A stretch of 12,115 bases of DNA from Leptospirillum sp. (GCA_027343785.1 DAHWKF010000066.1:1-12115), one strand, 5' to 3'. Counted from the stretch's first letter, positions 1 through 7,030 are shown. Numbers and translations are program-made. The notes: a model not told the origin generated them from the letters alone.

Positions 1-138
1 AGGTCCTCTTACTCTGACCGAATGTACCGGATCCGGTGACGAACCGGGTCTTCAATTGGCACGAGCCGTATGCAGGGACGACTTGCACGTACGGTTCTTG
101 GGGGAGGGCGGACCAGTGATGGTCTGTCCTTACCCGAC
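1..138 (+). ncRNA. Group II intron, 3' end (domains V and VI)
   Basis: This is the 3' end of a self-splicing group II intron; the rest lies upstream of the window. Domain V is at 63-97. GAGCCGTA (63-70) pairs with TACGGTTC (90-97), TGCAGG (71-76) pairs with CTTGCA (82-87), the loop is GACGA, and a two-base CG bulge sits at 88-89. The catalytic AGC triad is at 64-66. Domain VI follows as a hairpin spanning about 101-135 with a GTGA loop at 116-119. An unpaired A near 132 is a good branch-point candidate, seven bases from a predicted 3' splice site after ...CCCGAC at 138. Bases 1-62 would be the end of domain IV, where such introns usually carry their reverse transcriptase gene. Whether that gene is intact cannot be seen. 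The exact intron class and the 5' exon are unknown. Confidence 0.85.
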
Positions 139-230
139 TAACCACAAAAGACTCCAAAGAGCCAAAAAATGTAGAAAGGAAAACAGAAAAAGGATTTCCG
201 GTCGCGCAGGGGCGTCCTGTCGTCCCTCAG

Positions 231-253
231 CCCCCCAGCATCGGCGTGGGGGG
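231..253. repeat. Perfect 7-bp inverted repeat downstream of the HDOD gene
   Basis: CCCCCCA (231-237) and TGGGGGG (247-253) are perfect inverted arms around a 9-base loop. The structure lies just past the stop codon of the minus-strand HDOD gene, so it could end or stabilise that transcript. A second, weaker hairpin (AGGGGCG/CGTCCCT, about 208-227) is adjacent. Neither has the T-run of a standard intrinsic terminator on either strand, so terminator function is only a guess. Confidence 0.4.
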
Positions 254-280
254 AGATAGGGGAAAAACAGCGTATTATTC

Positions 281-1123
281 CTATTCGGGCCAGTCCAGGG
301 GGGATATTCGGGAAACACTCTCCAGACAATCCGTCAGAATCAGCAGGAAGCGGTCCTGCCGGATTCCCAGGTAATCAAGCGAAGTGAGGATGGACGGCTC
401 CACGAATGGGAAGTCCGGATGGGAAGCCCCCACGATCGTGGCAATCTGGTCTCCCAGACAGCATACATGGGTCATCTCCTTGTTATGGGTGGCCTTGTTG
501 GGCTCGTGATGCCACAAGATCGGATCGATGATGCTCCCCGGAAAATTGAACATCCTTCCATATCGGGCCCCGATGAAACAGTGGTTGATCCCCAGTGTCC
601 CGGTCTCGCACTTCCAGTCGGAATCCCTGTCCGGCTCATCGGCCATCTGGATCTGATCGTTCATGAAGGATCGCATCTCGAGGATCAGGAAGACCTTTCC
701 GAGATCGTGGAGCAGGGCCACTGTTTCCGCCTCGTCCTTTTCCACATTATGGACCCGTCCCGCCACGATGCCGGCGCAGACGGAAGCCGCCCGGCTGTGG
801 TACCAGAGTTCGGGAATCCCCTGCACATTCCTGTATCGGCTGAAAATCGGAAGCGTCAGGCAAAGACCCTTGAGCATCCTGAATCCCAGCAGGCGAACGG
901 CCTGGAGGACGGTGGAAACACGACCGGCCTCCGCATAGAGTCCGGAATTGGCCTGGCGGACAAGTTGGGCCGAAAAAGAGAGGTCTTTCTGGATCAGCCG
1001 GGAAAGGTCTTCCATCGAGATATTTTCGGCGTCGATTTCGTGGATAACGTCGGACAGGATAGACGGCAGCGCAGGAAAGGATTCCCGGTTTTCCAGTTTT
1101 TTCGAAAGGGCGTCGAGATCCAC
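281..1123 (-). CDS. HDOD-domain signalling protein
   Basis: This 280-residue cytoplasmic protein consists of one HDOD domain. Visible hallmarks are the helix pattern around residues 50-85 (FSAQLVRQANSGLY, then AVRLLG), the HD-like LLHDLGK at 137-143, and the conserved HHEP at 205-208. HDOD proteins are regulatory relatives of HD and HD-GYP phosphohydrolases, often tied to c-di-GMP signalling, chemotaxis or stress. Most have no proven enzyme activity, and none can be assigned here. No receiver, GGDEF or EAL domain is attached. The GTG start at 1123 is well supported: AGGAGG lies six bases upstream (AAAGGAGGCCTCTT then GTG). The gene is downstream of the small protein at 1258-1596 on the same strand, with a 134-base gap, so the two may be cotranscribed. 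The family call is firm; the function is not. Confidence 0.88.
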   Translation of the reverse strand: MDLDALSKKLENRESFPALPSILSDVIHEIDAENISMEDLSRLIQKDLSFSAQLVRQANSGLYAEAGRVSTVLQAVRLLGFRMLKGLCLTLPIFSRYRNVQGIPELWYHSRAASVCAGIVAGRVHNVEKDEAETVALLHDLGKVFLILEMRSFMNDQIQMADEPDRDSDWKCETGTLGINHCFIGARYGRMFNFPGSIIDPILWHHEPNKATHNKEMTHVCCLGDQIATIVGASHPDFPFVEPSILTSLDYLGIRQDRFLLILTDCLESVSRISPLDWPE

Positions 1124-1257
1124 AAGAGGCCTCCTTTAGCCGGGTAACAACCAGAAAGGCCCGATACCCCCAGGCGAACGATTAAAGACTCGGGCCGATG
1201 CCGGAATAGGAAACGGATCGACAGGCCCTGGTGCAACCTTGTCTCATCGACCTTTCA

Positions 1258-1596
1258 TTACTTTTGTGCGTAATACTGCTCCACCGTTTTCCGGACAAGA
1301 TCCCGGAATTCTTTGCCGGAAGGGAAATTCTCCAGAAGGCTCATCCGTTTGTCGAGCGCTGAGAGTTCGTTCTCGATCGCCCGGGCATCCTCCACGCGCG
1401 GGGTTTTTCGGCGATCCTGGATAATGACCTCACGAACGCCGCGGGACAGAAGGGTTTTCTTCATGTTTTCGTCCAGAACGCGGGGCGCTTTCAGCAGAAG
1501 CCTCCCGAGCGCGTCATGGACATCGGAGACGATTTCCACTCCAGGCCCCAACCTCTCCAGATTCACCGTCACCAGCCTCACGATCTCCCCCTCCAC
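1258..1596 (-). CDS. Small protein resembling the N-terminal region of HD-GYP proteins
   Basis: This protein has up to 112 residues. Residues about 8-56 (VNLERLGPGVEIVSDVHDAL through SRGVREVIIQ) follow the pattern 'L.pG..l..dv.d..GrlLl..g..l.......l...gv..v.v', which is often found just before HD-GYP phosphodiesterase domains. Here the piece stands alone, followed by a charged, probably helical tail (residues 60-112). No catalytic residues are visible. The frame opens with GTG at 1596, but a better start may be GTG at 1581, preceded by GGAGG with eight-base spacing. The gene lies upstream of the HDOD gene on the same strand, so the two products may act in the same pathway. This is inference; the resemblance was recognised by eye, not by a profile search. 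Confidence 0.7.
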   Translation of the reverse strand: MEGEIVRLVTVNLERLGPGVEIVSDVHDALGRLLLKAPRVLDENMKKTLLSRGVREVIIQDRRKTPRVEDARAIENELSALDKRMSLLENFPSGKEFRDLVRKTVEQYYAQK

Positions 1597-2202
1597 CCTT
1601 TAGGATTAGACGGACGCAAAGGCCTGCCGACCGAAAAACGGAATCAGGCAACTACTTTCCGCTTATTCCGGTCACGTAAGACCTTTGTTGTTCCCTCCAA
1701 GGCTCATTATCACCCCCCGATCCCGGCCGGATCAACAACCGGCTCTTCCGACAGCCCCTTCCCCTCAAAAAACCTGCACGACACGAGGACTCCCTCGAAA
1801 AAAACAATCACTCCGCCCGAGTGCCGTCATTTTTTAAAATTTTCATTTTGTTCGCAGGACGGTTTACCCAATCCCGATTCCCCGATCAAAAACACGCCCT
1901 TTCGGCGAAAACGGCATTCGAACCTTCAGGAATTCACGGGAAAAGCAGAAAAGACCGCTCGGGGGAGATCCCGAATATCTTCGTTTCCGGCTGGTCCGGC
2001 AAGGGTTCCCATGACCGAAAATCCCGGGAAAACGGAACATCCGGTTCCGTCAGGTTCCTTGACAGTGTCAGGCGGCACCCCTAATATTAAATTCAAATGT
2101 TCCGATGTTTTCCATTATACCGGAATCCGGGGGCTCCCGGGTTCGGGGCGCCTGGCGGTCCGGAAACGGATTGACCGGCTCCCATTATTCGAGGTTGACC
2201 TC
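1597..2202. other. Gene-free stretch between divergent genes, with the hpnH promoter
   Basis: No convincing gene is present on either strand. The plus-strand frame of hpnH happens to stay open back to 1516, but its translation is low-complexity and Pro/Ser/Lys-rich, unlike hopanoid enzymes. The stretch contains a small hairpin CGAGG/CCTCG (1784-1797) next to an A-run, an A+T-rich tract at 1829-1852, and a strong promoter at 2059-2087. No convincing promoter was found for the minus-strand gene starting at 1596. A small RNA or an upstream regulatory element could be hidden here, but nothing specific was seen. Confidence 0.5.
2059..2087 (+). promoter_or_regulatory. Sigma70-type promoter for hpnH
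   Basis: A perfect -35 TTGACA (2059-2064) is separated by exactly 17 bases from a -10 TAATAT (2082-2087, five of six matches to TATAAT). Transcription would start near 2094, giving hpnH a leader of about 110 bases. The A+T-rich downstream bases (TAAATTCAAAT) fit an open-complex region. This is the best promoter match in the window, and its position argues against any longer hpnH product starting upstream. Confidence 0.75.
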
Positions 2203-3231
2203 ATGTCGATTTCTCTGCATCAGGCCGTCAAGGTCGGTTCTTATATCTTTCGCCAGAAACTGAAGGGCAACAAGCGTTTTCCCCTGGTCCTCATGCTGGA
2301 GCCCCTCTTCCGCTGCAACCTGGAATGTGCCGGTTGCGGAAAAATCCAGTATCCCGAAGAGATCCTGAACCGTCGGCTGACGCCTGAGCAATGCTTCCAG
2401 GCGGCGGAGGAGTGCGAAGCCCCCATCGTGACGATCGCCGGAGGTGAACCGCTTATCCACAACGAGATCGGCGAGATCGTCCAGGGACTCATCGACCGGA
2501 AACGTTTCGTCTATCTCTGCACGAACGCCATCCTCCTCGAAAAGTATCTCGACCGGATCAAGCCCTCCTCCTACCTGACCCTCTCCATCCATCTCGACGG
2601 GCTCAAGGAGGAACACGACCATCTGGTCTGCCGCAACGGCATCTTTGATGTTGCCGTCCGGGCGATCCAGACGGCAAAGAAAAAAGGGTTCCGGGTGACG
2701 ACGAACACCACCGTGTTCGAGGGAGAAGACCCGGCACGACTTCACAGCTTCTTTGATTTCGTGACCGGACTGGGCGTCGACGGGATGATGATCTCTCCCG
2801 GGTATTCCTATGCGTGGGCCCCGGATCAGGAGCATTTTCTCCGGAAGGAACGCACGCGCGACCTTTTCCGGAAACTGTTTGCCCCCATGAAGGACAAGCT
2901 CAACCCCAAACGGTGGAATTTCAACCATAGCCCGTTCTACCTGGAATTCCTCGAAGGCGCCAGGGATTACGACTGCACCCCGTGGGGCAACCCCAATTAT
3001 TCCGTTCTGGGCTGGCAAAAGCCCTGTTATTTACTGAATGATGGTTATGCCCAATCCTTCGCGGAGCTGATGAATACGACCGACTGGGATCAGTACGGAC
3101 ACAAGAGCGGCAATCCGCGGTGCCAGGATTGCATGGTCCACTGCGGGTTCGAACCGACAGCCGTACAGGACGCCACATCCAGTATAAAAAACACCATCCG
3201 GTCCGTCCAGAGCCTCCTTCCTGCAGGTTAG
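2203..3231 (+). CDS. hpnH: Adenosyl-hopene transferase HpnH (radical SAM)
   Basis: This 342-residue enzyme catalyses addition of a 5'-deoxyadenosyl group to diploptene (hopene). That is the first step from C30 hopene to extended C35 hopanoids. The radical SAM cluster motif CX3CX2C is C38, C42, C45 (CNLECAGC), and GGEPL at 80-84 binds SAM. The C-terminal part has further conserved cysteines: C258, C275, and C307/C310/C314 in CQDCMVHCGFEPTAV, typical of HpnH. The start at 2203 is preceded by GAGG at 2191-2194 and by a strong promoter at 2059-2087. The same frame is open upstream to 1516, but that extension is rejected. No squalene-hopene cyclase or other hopanoid gene is in the window, so the pathway genes must lie elsewhere. 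The two genes downstream on the same strand may be cotranscribed but have no obvious hopanoid role. Confidence 0.93.
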   Translation: MSISLHQAVKVGSYIFRQKLKGNKRFPLVLMLEPLFRCNLECAGCGKIQYPEEILNRRLTPEQCFQAAEECEAPIVTIAGGEPLIHNEIGEIVQGLIDRKRFVYLCTNAILLEKYLDRIKPSSYLTLSIHLDGLKEEHDHLVCRNGIFDVAVRAIQTAKKKGFRVTTNTTVFEGEDPARLHSFFDFVTGLGVDGMMISPGYSYAWAPDQEHFLRKERTRDLFRKLFAPMKDKLNPKRWNFNHSPFYLEFLEGARDYDCTPWGNPNYSVLGWQKPCYLLNDGYAQSFAELMNTTDWDQYGHKSGNPRCQDCMVHCGFEPTAVQDATSSIKNTIRSVQSLLPAG

Positions 3232-3256
3232 GAGGCAGGAGATGGTGACACCTCCT
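3212..3256 (+). repeat. Two mutually exclusive hairpins at the hpnH stop codon
   Basis: GCCTCCT (3212-3218) can pair perfectly with AGGAGGC (3230-3236). The same AGGAGG can instead pair with CCTCCT (3251-3256), which is followed by TTTCTTTC. The second form resembles a weak intrinsic terminator after hpnH; the first would prevent it. Stems are only 6-7 bp, so the arrangement may be chance. Confidence 0.35.
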
Positions 3257-3324
3257 TTTCTTTCACTTTCCGGAACATGCCCGGCCGTTCAGGGCTCAAT
3301 GACTGCCGGAATGCGGAGGCCTTC

Positions 3325-4326
3325 TTGAAGGCGGTCATTCTCCGTCAGGCCGGCGGCCCGGAAGAACTCCAGCTGTCGGATATCCCGAAGCCCCGACTTC
3401 CCTCCCCCTCCCACATTCTTGTCCGTCTGCGGGCTGCCGGCGTGAACCCCGTCGATTACAAGCTCAGGAAAAGCGGCACGTTTTTTCCCGACCGGCTTCC
3501 CGCCATCCTTGGGTGCGACGGAGCGGGCATCGTGGAGGAATGCGGCAAGGATGCGCGCCGGTTTCGTCCGGGCGACCGGGTGTTCTTCATGCATGGCGGT
3601 TACGGGGACGCTCCCGGAACCTACGCCCAGTGGACGACGGTTCCGGAATATGCCGCTGCGGCTTTGCCCGATGGCGTCTCCTTCGAAGAAGCGTCCGCCC
3701 TCCCCATCCCCTTCATCACGGCCTGGGAAGCCCTGTCCCGCGCGGGACAGCTCGAAGCCGGCGCGCCCGTCCTGATTCACGCCGGCGCAGGTGGCGTGGG
3801 TCACCTCGCCCTCCAGCTCGCCAGAAACCGCGGCCTTCTCCCCCTGACCACGGTCCGGGGAGAAGAAAAAGCCCGCGAAGCAAGAACCAACGGAGCCATC
3901 CACACCATCGACCCCGGAAAGACGGATTTTGTTCAGGCGACCCTGGACTTCACCGGAGGGAAAGGGGTACAGCTGGTCGTGGACACGGTCGGTGGCGAGA
4001 CTTTTTGCCGGTCGTTCGATGCCACAGCCCTGTATGGCCACGTCTCGACGCTTCTCGAAAAAGCCTGTGATGAGGCGACAGTCGTCCGGGCCAAAAGACG
4101 GAACCTCTCCCTTCACTTTGTCCTGGTCCTCTCCCCCTCCCTCCTGAACCTTGCCGGCGAAGTTGCCCGTCAGACCCGTATCCTCGAATCGGGGGCCCGA
4201 ATGCTGGCGTCCGGCGCGATCACGGTCCGCATTTCCCGCTCCCTTCCCCTGGGCAGGGTCCGGGAAGCCCACGACCTGATCGAGACGGGGCACACCTCGG
4301 GCAAGATTGTCCTGACGATTCCCTAA
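3325..4326 (+). CDS. Zinc-independent quinone oxidoreductase-like dehydrogenase (MDR family)
   Basis: This is a 333-residue medium-chain dehydrogenase/reductase of the Qor/zeta-crystallin type, which uses NADPH to reduce quinones or activated double bonds in the cytoplasm. Numbered from the TTG start, the motifs are GVNPVD (about 39-44), GCDGAG (about 63-68) and the dinucleotide-binding AGAGGVG (about 153-159). The cysteine and histidine zinc ligands of alcohol dehydrogenases are not evident. TTG at 3325 is chosen because GGAGG (3315-3319) lies five bases before it and the product then begins LKAVILRQAGGPEELQL, the usual N-terminus of this family. An ATG 48 bases upstream at 3277 has no ribosome-binding site. 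The gene sits 93 bases after hpnH and 25 bases before the phosphatase gene. The substrate is unknown. Confidence 0.85.
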   Translation: MKAVILRQAGGPEELQLSDIPKPRLPSPSHILVRLRAAGVNPVDYKLRKSGTFFPDRLPAILGCDGAGIVEECGKDARRFRPGDRVFFMHGGYGDAPGTYAQWTTVPEYAAAALPDGVSFEEASALPIPFITAWEALSRAGQLEAGAPVLIHAGAGGVGHLALQLARNRGLLPLTTVRGEEKAREARTNGAIHTIDPGKTDFVQATLDFTGGKGVQLVVDTVGGETFCRSFDATALYGHVSTLLEKACDEATVVRAKRRNLSLHFVLVLSPSLLNLAGEVARQTRILESGARMLASGAITVRISRSLPLGRVREAHDLIETGHTSGKIVLTIP

Positions 4327-4351
4327 ACTACCCGGAAGGACCCAGACATCC

Positions 4352-5035
4352 ATGGCCACTTACGTCGTGGGGGATCTCCACGGTCAGCTTCATCTTCTGA
4401 AAGAACTGATGGAACGGATCCGTTTCGATCCCAAAAACGACCGGTTGATCAGCGTGGGGGACGTCATCGACCGGGGCGCGGACACAGGCGCTCTCCTCGA
4501 TACCCTTTTCGATGGCGCCGAATCCGGATGGTTTTCGGCCGTCAAGGGAAATCACGAAGAGCTTCTCCTGGCCTACCACCGTCGCCCGGAACTGTTCGGG
4601 AACAACTATCTCGATCCGGGATTCGGGGGACGACCGACGCTGTCCGCTCTCGAGCGGTCGAAACGGGGAAAAGACATGCTGGCATGGATCGAAACCTGGC
4701 CGCTGTTTCTTGAATCGGGAGATTTCATCCTCGTGCACGGATCGCTTCCCCGGATCCGGGGAAGCGCATTCGGCGATATCGACCTGTGCGCATTGAGGCG
4801 GGATCCCGAGACCGGTTTTCACAGCTGTCTCTGGGCCCGTCCTCCGGAATTGTACCCCTCCTTCGACCAGCGCGAGGTGGTTTCAGGGCACAATATTGTT
4901 TCCCGCCCGGGAACAGTCAGGGATGGCCTGATCATGATCGATACCGGAGCCTACCGGAGCGGTATTCTGACCATGCTCCGACTGGATGACCGGTCGTTTC
5001 ACCAGGTCAAGGGGAAACCCCGCGTCGAAAGCTGA
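4352..5035 (+). CDS. PPP-family metallophosphatase (serine/threonine phosphatase-like)
   Basis: This 227-residue protein has the full PPP/calcineurin-like motif set: GDLHG (7-11), GDVIDRG (36-42), GNHE (66-69), VHG (128-130) and SGHN (178-181). D8, H10, D37, N67, H129 and H180 are the expected ligands of a two-metal centre. Size and motif order match bacterial PrpA/PrpB-type protein phosphatases and the related ApaH-like group. It may therefore remove phosphate from proteins or cleave a small nucleotide; the sequence does not decide. No signal peptide is visible, so it should be cytoplasmic. The ATG start has GGAAGGA about 11 bases upstream. It faces the HemY-type gene head-on. A GCGGCC/GGCCGC inverted repeat (5036-5058) directly after the stop could help end transcription, although there is no T-run. 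Confidence 0.88.
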   Translation: MATYVVGDLHGQLHLLKELMERIRFDPKNDRLISVGDVIDRGADTGALLDTLFDGAESGWFSAVKGNHEELLLAYHRRPELFGNNYLDPGFGGRPTLSALERSKRGKDMLAWIETWPLFLESGDFILVHGSLPRIRGSAFGDIDLCALRRDPETGFHSCLWARPPELYPSFDQREVVSGHNIVSRPGTVRDGLIMIDTGAYRSGILTMLRLDDRSFHQVKGKPRVES

Positions 5036-5058
5036 GCGGCCCCGGGCGATCTGGCCGC
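5036..5058. repeat. Inverted repeat between convergent genes
   Basis: GCGGCC (5036-5041) and GGCCGC (5053-5058) flank an 11-base loop immediately after the phosphatase stop codon, in the gap before the oppositely oriented HemY-type gene ends. The location suits a transcript end, but no T-tract follows on either strand. Confidence 0.35.
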
Positions 5059-5133
5059 CCGATGCCGGAAGCACGAGGGAACGTTCTTGCGAAGGGAAAT
5101 CGGGGGGGAGGTCGGGAGACCGGTGTGGACACC

Positions 5134-6555
5134 CTATGCCGGCAACCTCCGTCCCGAAGCGACGATTTCCTCCGCGGCGCGGACGCCGGAGGCGTAAGCC
5201 CGGGCCAGGGAGATGCCGTCCAGGTAGTTTCCGGCCAGGGACAGTCCGGGAGGCAGCTTCTTCCGGATGGTCCGTACGGCTTCATTGTGACCCAGCACAT
5301 ATTGGGGGATGGCTTTTTCCCACCGGTGAATCCGGAAAAATTCGGGTTTTCCACCTGTTCCCAGAAGCTCCGCAAGTTCCTTGAGAACGATGCGCTCCAG
5401 GTCCTCGTCGAAGGCGTTGGCGATCTTCTGGCCGGTCATGCCGCCGACGAACACCGTCAGAAGAACCTTCCCGTCGGGGGCGCGACCGGGAAAGAGGGAG
5501 GAAGAAAAGACGACCCCCAGAATCTTGCGGTTTTCCACGGAGGGACAGAGCAGGCCGAACCCGTCCAGCGGGTGGGTCACCTGTTCTTTGGAAAATCCGG
5601 CGTAGGCGATGGTAACGGGGGCGTACGGGATGGCGTTGAGTTCGGCCGACGGGCCGTCGGCGTCTCCACCCAGAAGATCGGCCGCCTGACCGGCAGAGGT
5701 CGCCAGAATCAGATTTCGGGAGGTCATGTAGTATTCCGTTTCGTCATACATCAGGGCCACCCGGAACCCGTCCTCGAGGCGGGTGTATTTGATAACGTCG
5801 ACGCTCGTTCCCACGTCCTGACCCAGCTTGGCTCCGATCGCCTCAGCGAGCACCGACATCCCCCCTTCAAAAGAAAACATCCCCCGGAAAACCGCGCTTT
5901 CCGTTTTTCTCCTCTTCAGGTATGTCCGTATGCCGCCCCTGATAAGCCCGCCGTGTTCCTGTTCGAGTCGGGCAAGGAGCGGAAAGGCCGCTTCGACGGA
6001 AAGAAGGTCGGGATGGGAGGCGTAGACGCCCTTGACGAACGGATCGATGAAATACTGGAGAGGTTCTTCCCCGAGCCTTCGCCGGACAAAATGGGAGAGG
6101 GTCTCCTCCTGGCCATCGTTTTTTGGCGGAACCCGCCATTCCCGCAGGATGGACATCCGCCCCTGCCAGCTCAGAAGCGGCGTCCTGAAAAAGGAGGGAA
6201 GCGACATCGGAACGGGGAAGAGGCTCCCTCCCTTGACCACATACCGGTTCCGGGAAAGGGGGGACGCGGGCAGTATCCGGTCGGAAAGCCCCAGCTCCAC
6301 GAGCGCTTCCCGGAGTTCGTCTTCCGGTCTCACCATCAGGCTGTTGGGGCCAAACTCCAGCAGATACCCCTGATCCCGGACCGTACGGACAGCCCCCCCG
6401 AGGTATCCCCGGGATTCCAGAAGGCGGACGTCCACCCCTTTCCGCTTGAGCGTCAGGGCCGCCGCCAGCCCCGATATCCCCCCTCCCACCACCAGGGTAT
6501 CGCAATCAAATCCTGCCACTTTGCCTCCCGGTTTGTTGGTCTGCACTTCCGGCAT
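5134..6555 (-). CDS. hemY: Protoporphyrinogen/coproporphyrinogen oxidase, HemY type
   Basis: This FAD enzyme carries out the six-electron oxidation of protoporphyrinogen IX to protoporphyrin IX late in haem synthesis. The related coproporphyrinogen III-oxidising role is also possible for this family. It is 473 residues long in the longest frame. The N-terminal Rossmann motif is DTLVVGGGISGLAAA (19-33), with E47 for the FAD ribose, then YLGG (51-54) and EFGPNSL (67-73). The C-terminal FAD-contacting block LAGNYLDGISLARAYASG is typical of HemY/PPOX. The annotated ATG at 6555 has no ribosome-binding site and sits next to an inverted repeat. GTG at 6519 (residue 13) is preceded by GGGAGG with four-base spacing and is the more likely start, giving 461 residues. 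No other haem genes are adjacent. Confidence 0.9.
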   Translation of the reverse strand: MPEVQTNKPGGKVAGFDCDTLVVGGGISGLAAALTLKRKGVDVRLLESRGYLGGAVRTVRDQGYLLEFGPNSLMVRPEDELREALVELGLSDRILPASPLSRNRYVVKGGSLFPVPMSLPSFFRTPLLSWQGRMSILREWRVPPKNDGQEETLSHFVRRRLGEEPLQYFIDPFVKGVYASHPDLLSVEAAFPLLARLEQEHGGLIRGGIRTYLKRRKTESAVFRGMFSFEGGMSVLAEAIGAKLGQDVGTSVDVIKYTRLEDGFRVALMYDETEYYMTSRNLILATSAGQAADLLGGDADGPSAELNAIPYAPVTIAYAGFSKEQVTHPLDGFGLLCPSVENRKILGVVFSSSLFPGRAPDGKVLLTVFVGGMTGQKIANAFDEDLERIVLKELAELLGTGGKPEFFRIHRWEKAIPQYVLGHNEAVRTIRKKLPPGLSLAGNYLDGISLARAYASGVRAAEEIVASGRRLPA

Positions 6556-6558
6556 TCA

Positions 6559-6586
6559 CACCATCGGCCTGTCCGGACCGATGGTG
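6559..6586. repeat. Perfect 9-bp inverted repeat in the hemY leader
   Basis: CACCATCGG (6559-6567) and CCGATGGTG (6578-6586) are perfect inverted arms with a 10-base spacer. The element lies between the hemY coding region and its predicted promoter, so in the hemY transcript it would fold in the leader. On DNA it could instead be a dimeric regulator site. No known operator was recognised. Confidence 0.55.
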
Positions 6587-6588
6587 AT

Positions 6589-6619
6589 TTGCCCTCTTAC
6601 CGAGCGTTTCGCCTATAAT
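6589..6619 (+). promoter_or_regulatory. Candidate promoter for the plus-strand membrane protein gene
   Basis: A perfect -10 TATAAT (6614-6619) has a partial -35 TTGCCC (6589-6594) with a long 19-base spacer. Transcription would start near 6626, about 110 bases before the ATG at 6737. The -10 is convincing; the -35 is weak. Confidence 0.45.
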
Positions 6620-6644
6620 GAAGGCATATGCGTGTCTTTGGCAA
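6615..6644 (-). promoter_or_regulatory. Candidate hemY promoter
   Basis: On the minus strand, TTGCCA (6644-6639, five of six matches to the -35) is followed after 18 bases by CATTAT (6620-6615, four of six matches to the -10). It would start transcription near 6608, upstream of the inverted repeat and hemY. Its -10 overlaps the forward TATAAT box. Confidence 0.4.
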
Positions 6645-6736
6645 TCCATTATCATTTTTCATCGATCATATGATTTTTGGGAGTCCGATCCGGCGATCAT
6701 CCGGAGAGGGCCCGAACGAGAACAGGACGACCGGTT

Positions 6737-7030
6737 ATGGAACGCGTGTTGCTGGCATTGGCCCTTCTGTCGTTTTTCCTGTGGGCCGGACTGGCCCTGA
6801 CACATCAAAACAGCCGCACCGCCCTGGGAAAAACCTTCAGGGGTGTGATGATCCTCCTTTCCCTGGGATTTTTGCTCTACACCACCGGATTCGAGCTGAC
6901 ACAGCAATGGCCGGACCTGACCTTCCGGCTTCCGGACTACTATTTCACGATCCCCCATATTCCGGACGGCCTGCAAGGGAATCCTCCTGTCTCTTCCCGA
7001 TTCCTCCCCCATCATTTTCCAAATCTCTGA
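6737..7030 (+). CDS. Small two-helix membrane protein, unknown
   Basis: No family was recognised. The 97-residue product has two hydrophobic stretches, residues about 3-21 and 36-52, separated by a short polar, basic loop. A polar tail of about 45 residues is rich in proline and aromatics (DLTFRLPDYYFTIPHIPDG). The short charged N-terminus could make the first helix a signal anchor. The start at ATG 6737 puts the first helix right at the N-terminus; an in-frame TTG at 6677 would add 20 polar residues with no ribosome-binding site. Only a weak AGGACGA precedes the ATG. Codon use resembles the neighbours. It lies downstream of the TATAAT box at 6614 and is divergent from hemY. It is probably real but could be lineage-specific. 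Confidence 0.55.
   Translation: MERVLLALALLSFFLWAGLALTHQNSRTALGKTFRGVMILLSLGFLLYTTGFELTQQWPDLTFRLPDYYFTIPHIPDGLQGNPPVSSRFLPHHFPNL

Noticed and set aside
56..259. Short plus-strand open frame across the intron end
   Set aside because: It runs through the structured domain V/VI RNA and the splice boundary; the peptide has no protein-like features.
419..1147. 242-residue plus-strand frame antisense to the HDOD gene
   Set aside because: It is the mirror of a well-supported HDOD coding region and has no ribosome-binding site or recognisable domain.
1516..2202. Open plus-strand frame continuous with hpnH, giving a 571-residue product
   Set aside because: The extra 229 residues are low-complexity, overlap the minus-strand gene, and lie upstream of a strong promoter; 2203 has a GAGG and gives the family's normal length.
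3289..4359. 356-residue minus-strand frame antisense to the oxidoreductase gene
   Set aside because: A shadow frame caused by high G+C in the third codon position; the opposite strand encodes a clear MDR enzyme.
5036..5133. Intrinsic terminators between the convergent phosphatase and hemY genes
   Set aside because: Several short hairpins exist (including GGTG/CACC and GGTC/GACC arms), but none is followed by a T-run on either strand.
5062..6618. 518-residue plus-strand frame antisense to hemY
   Set aside because: Low-complexity translation rich in Gly, Arg and Pro, while the minus strand encodes a full HemY-type protein with intact motifs.
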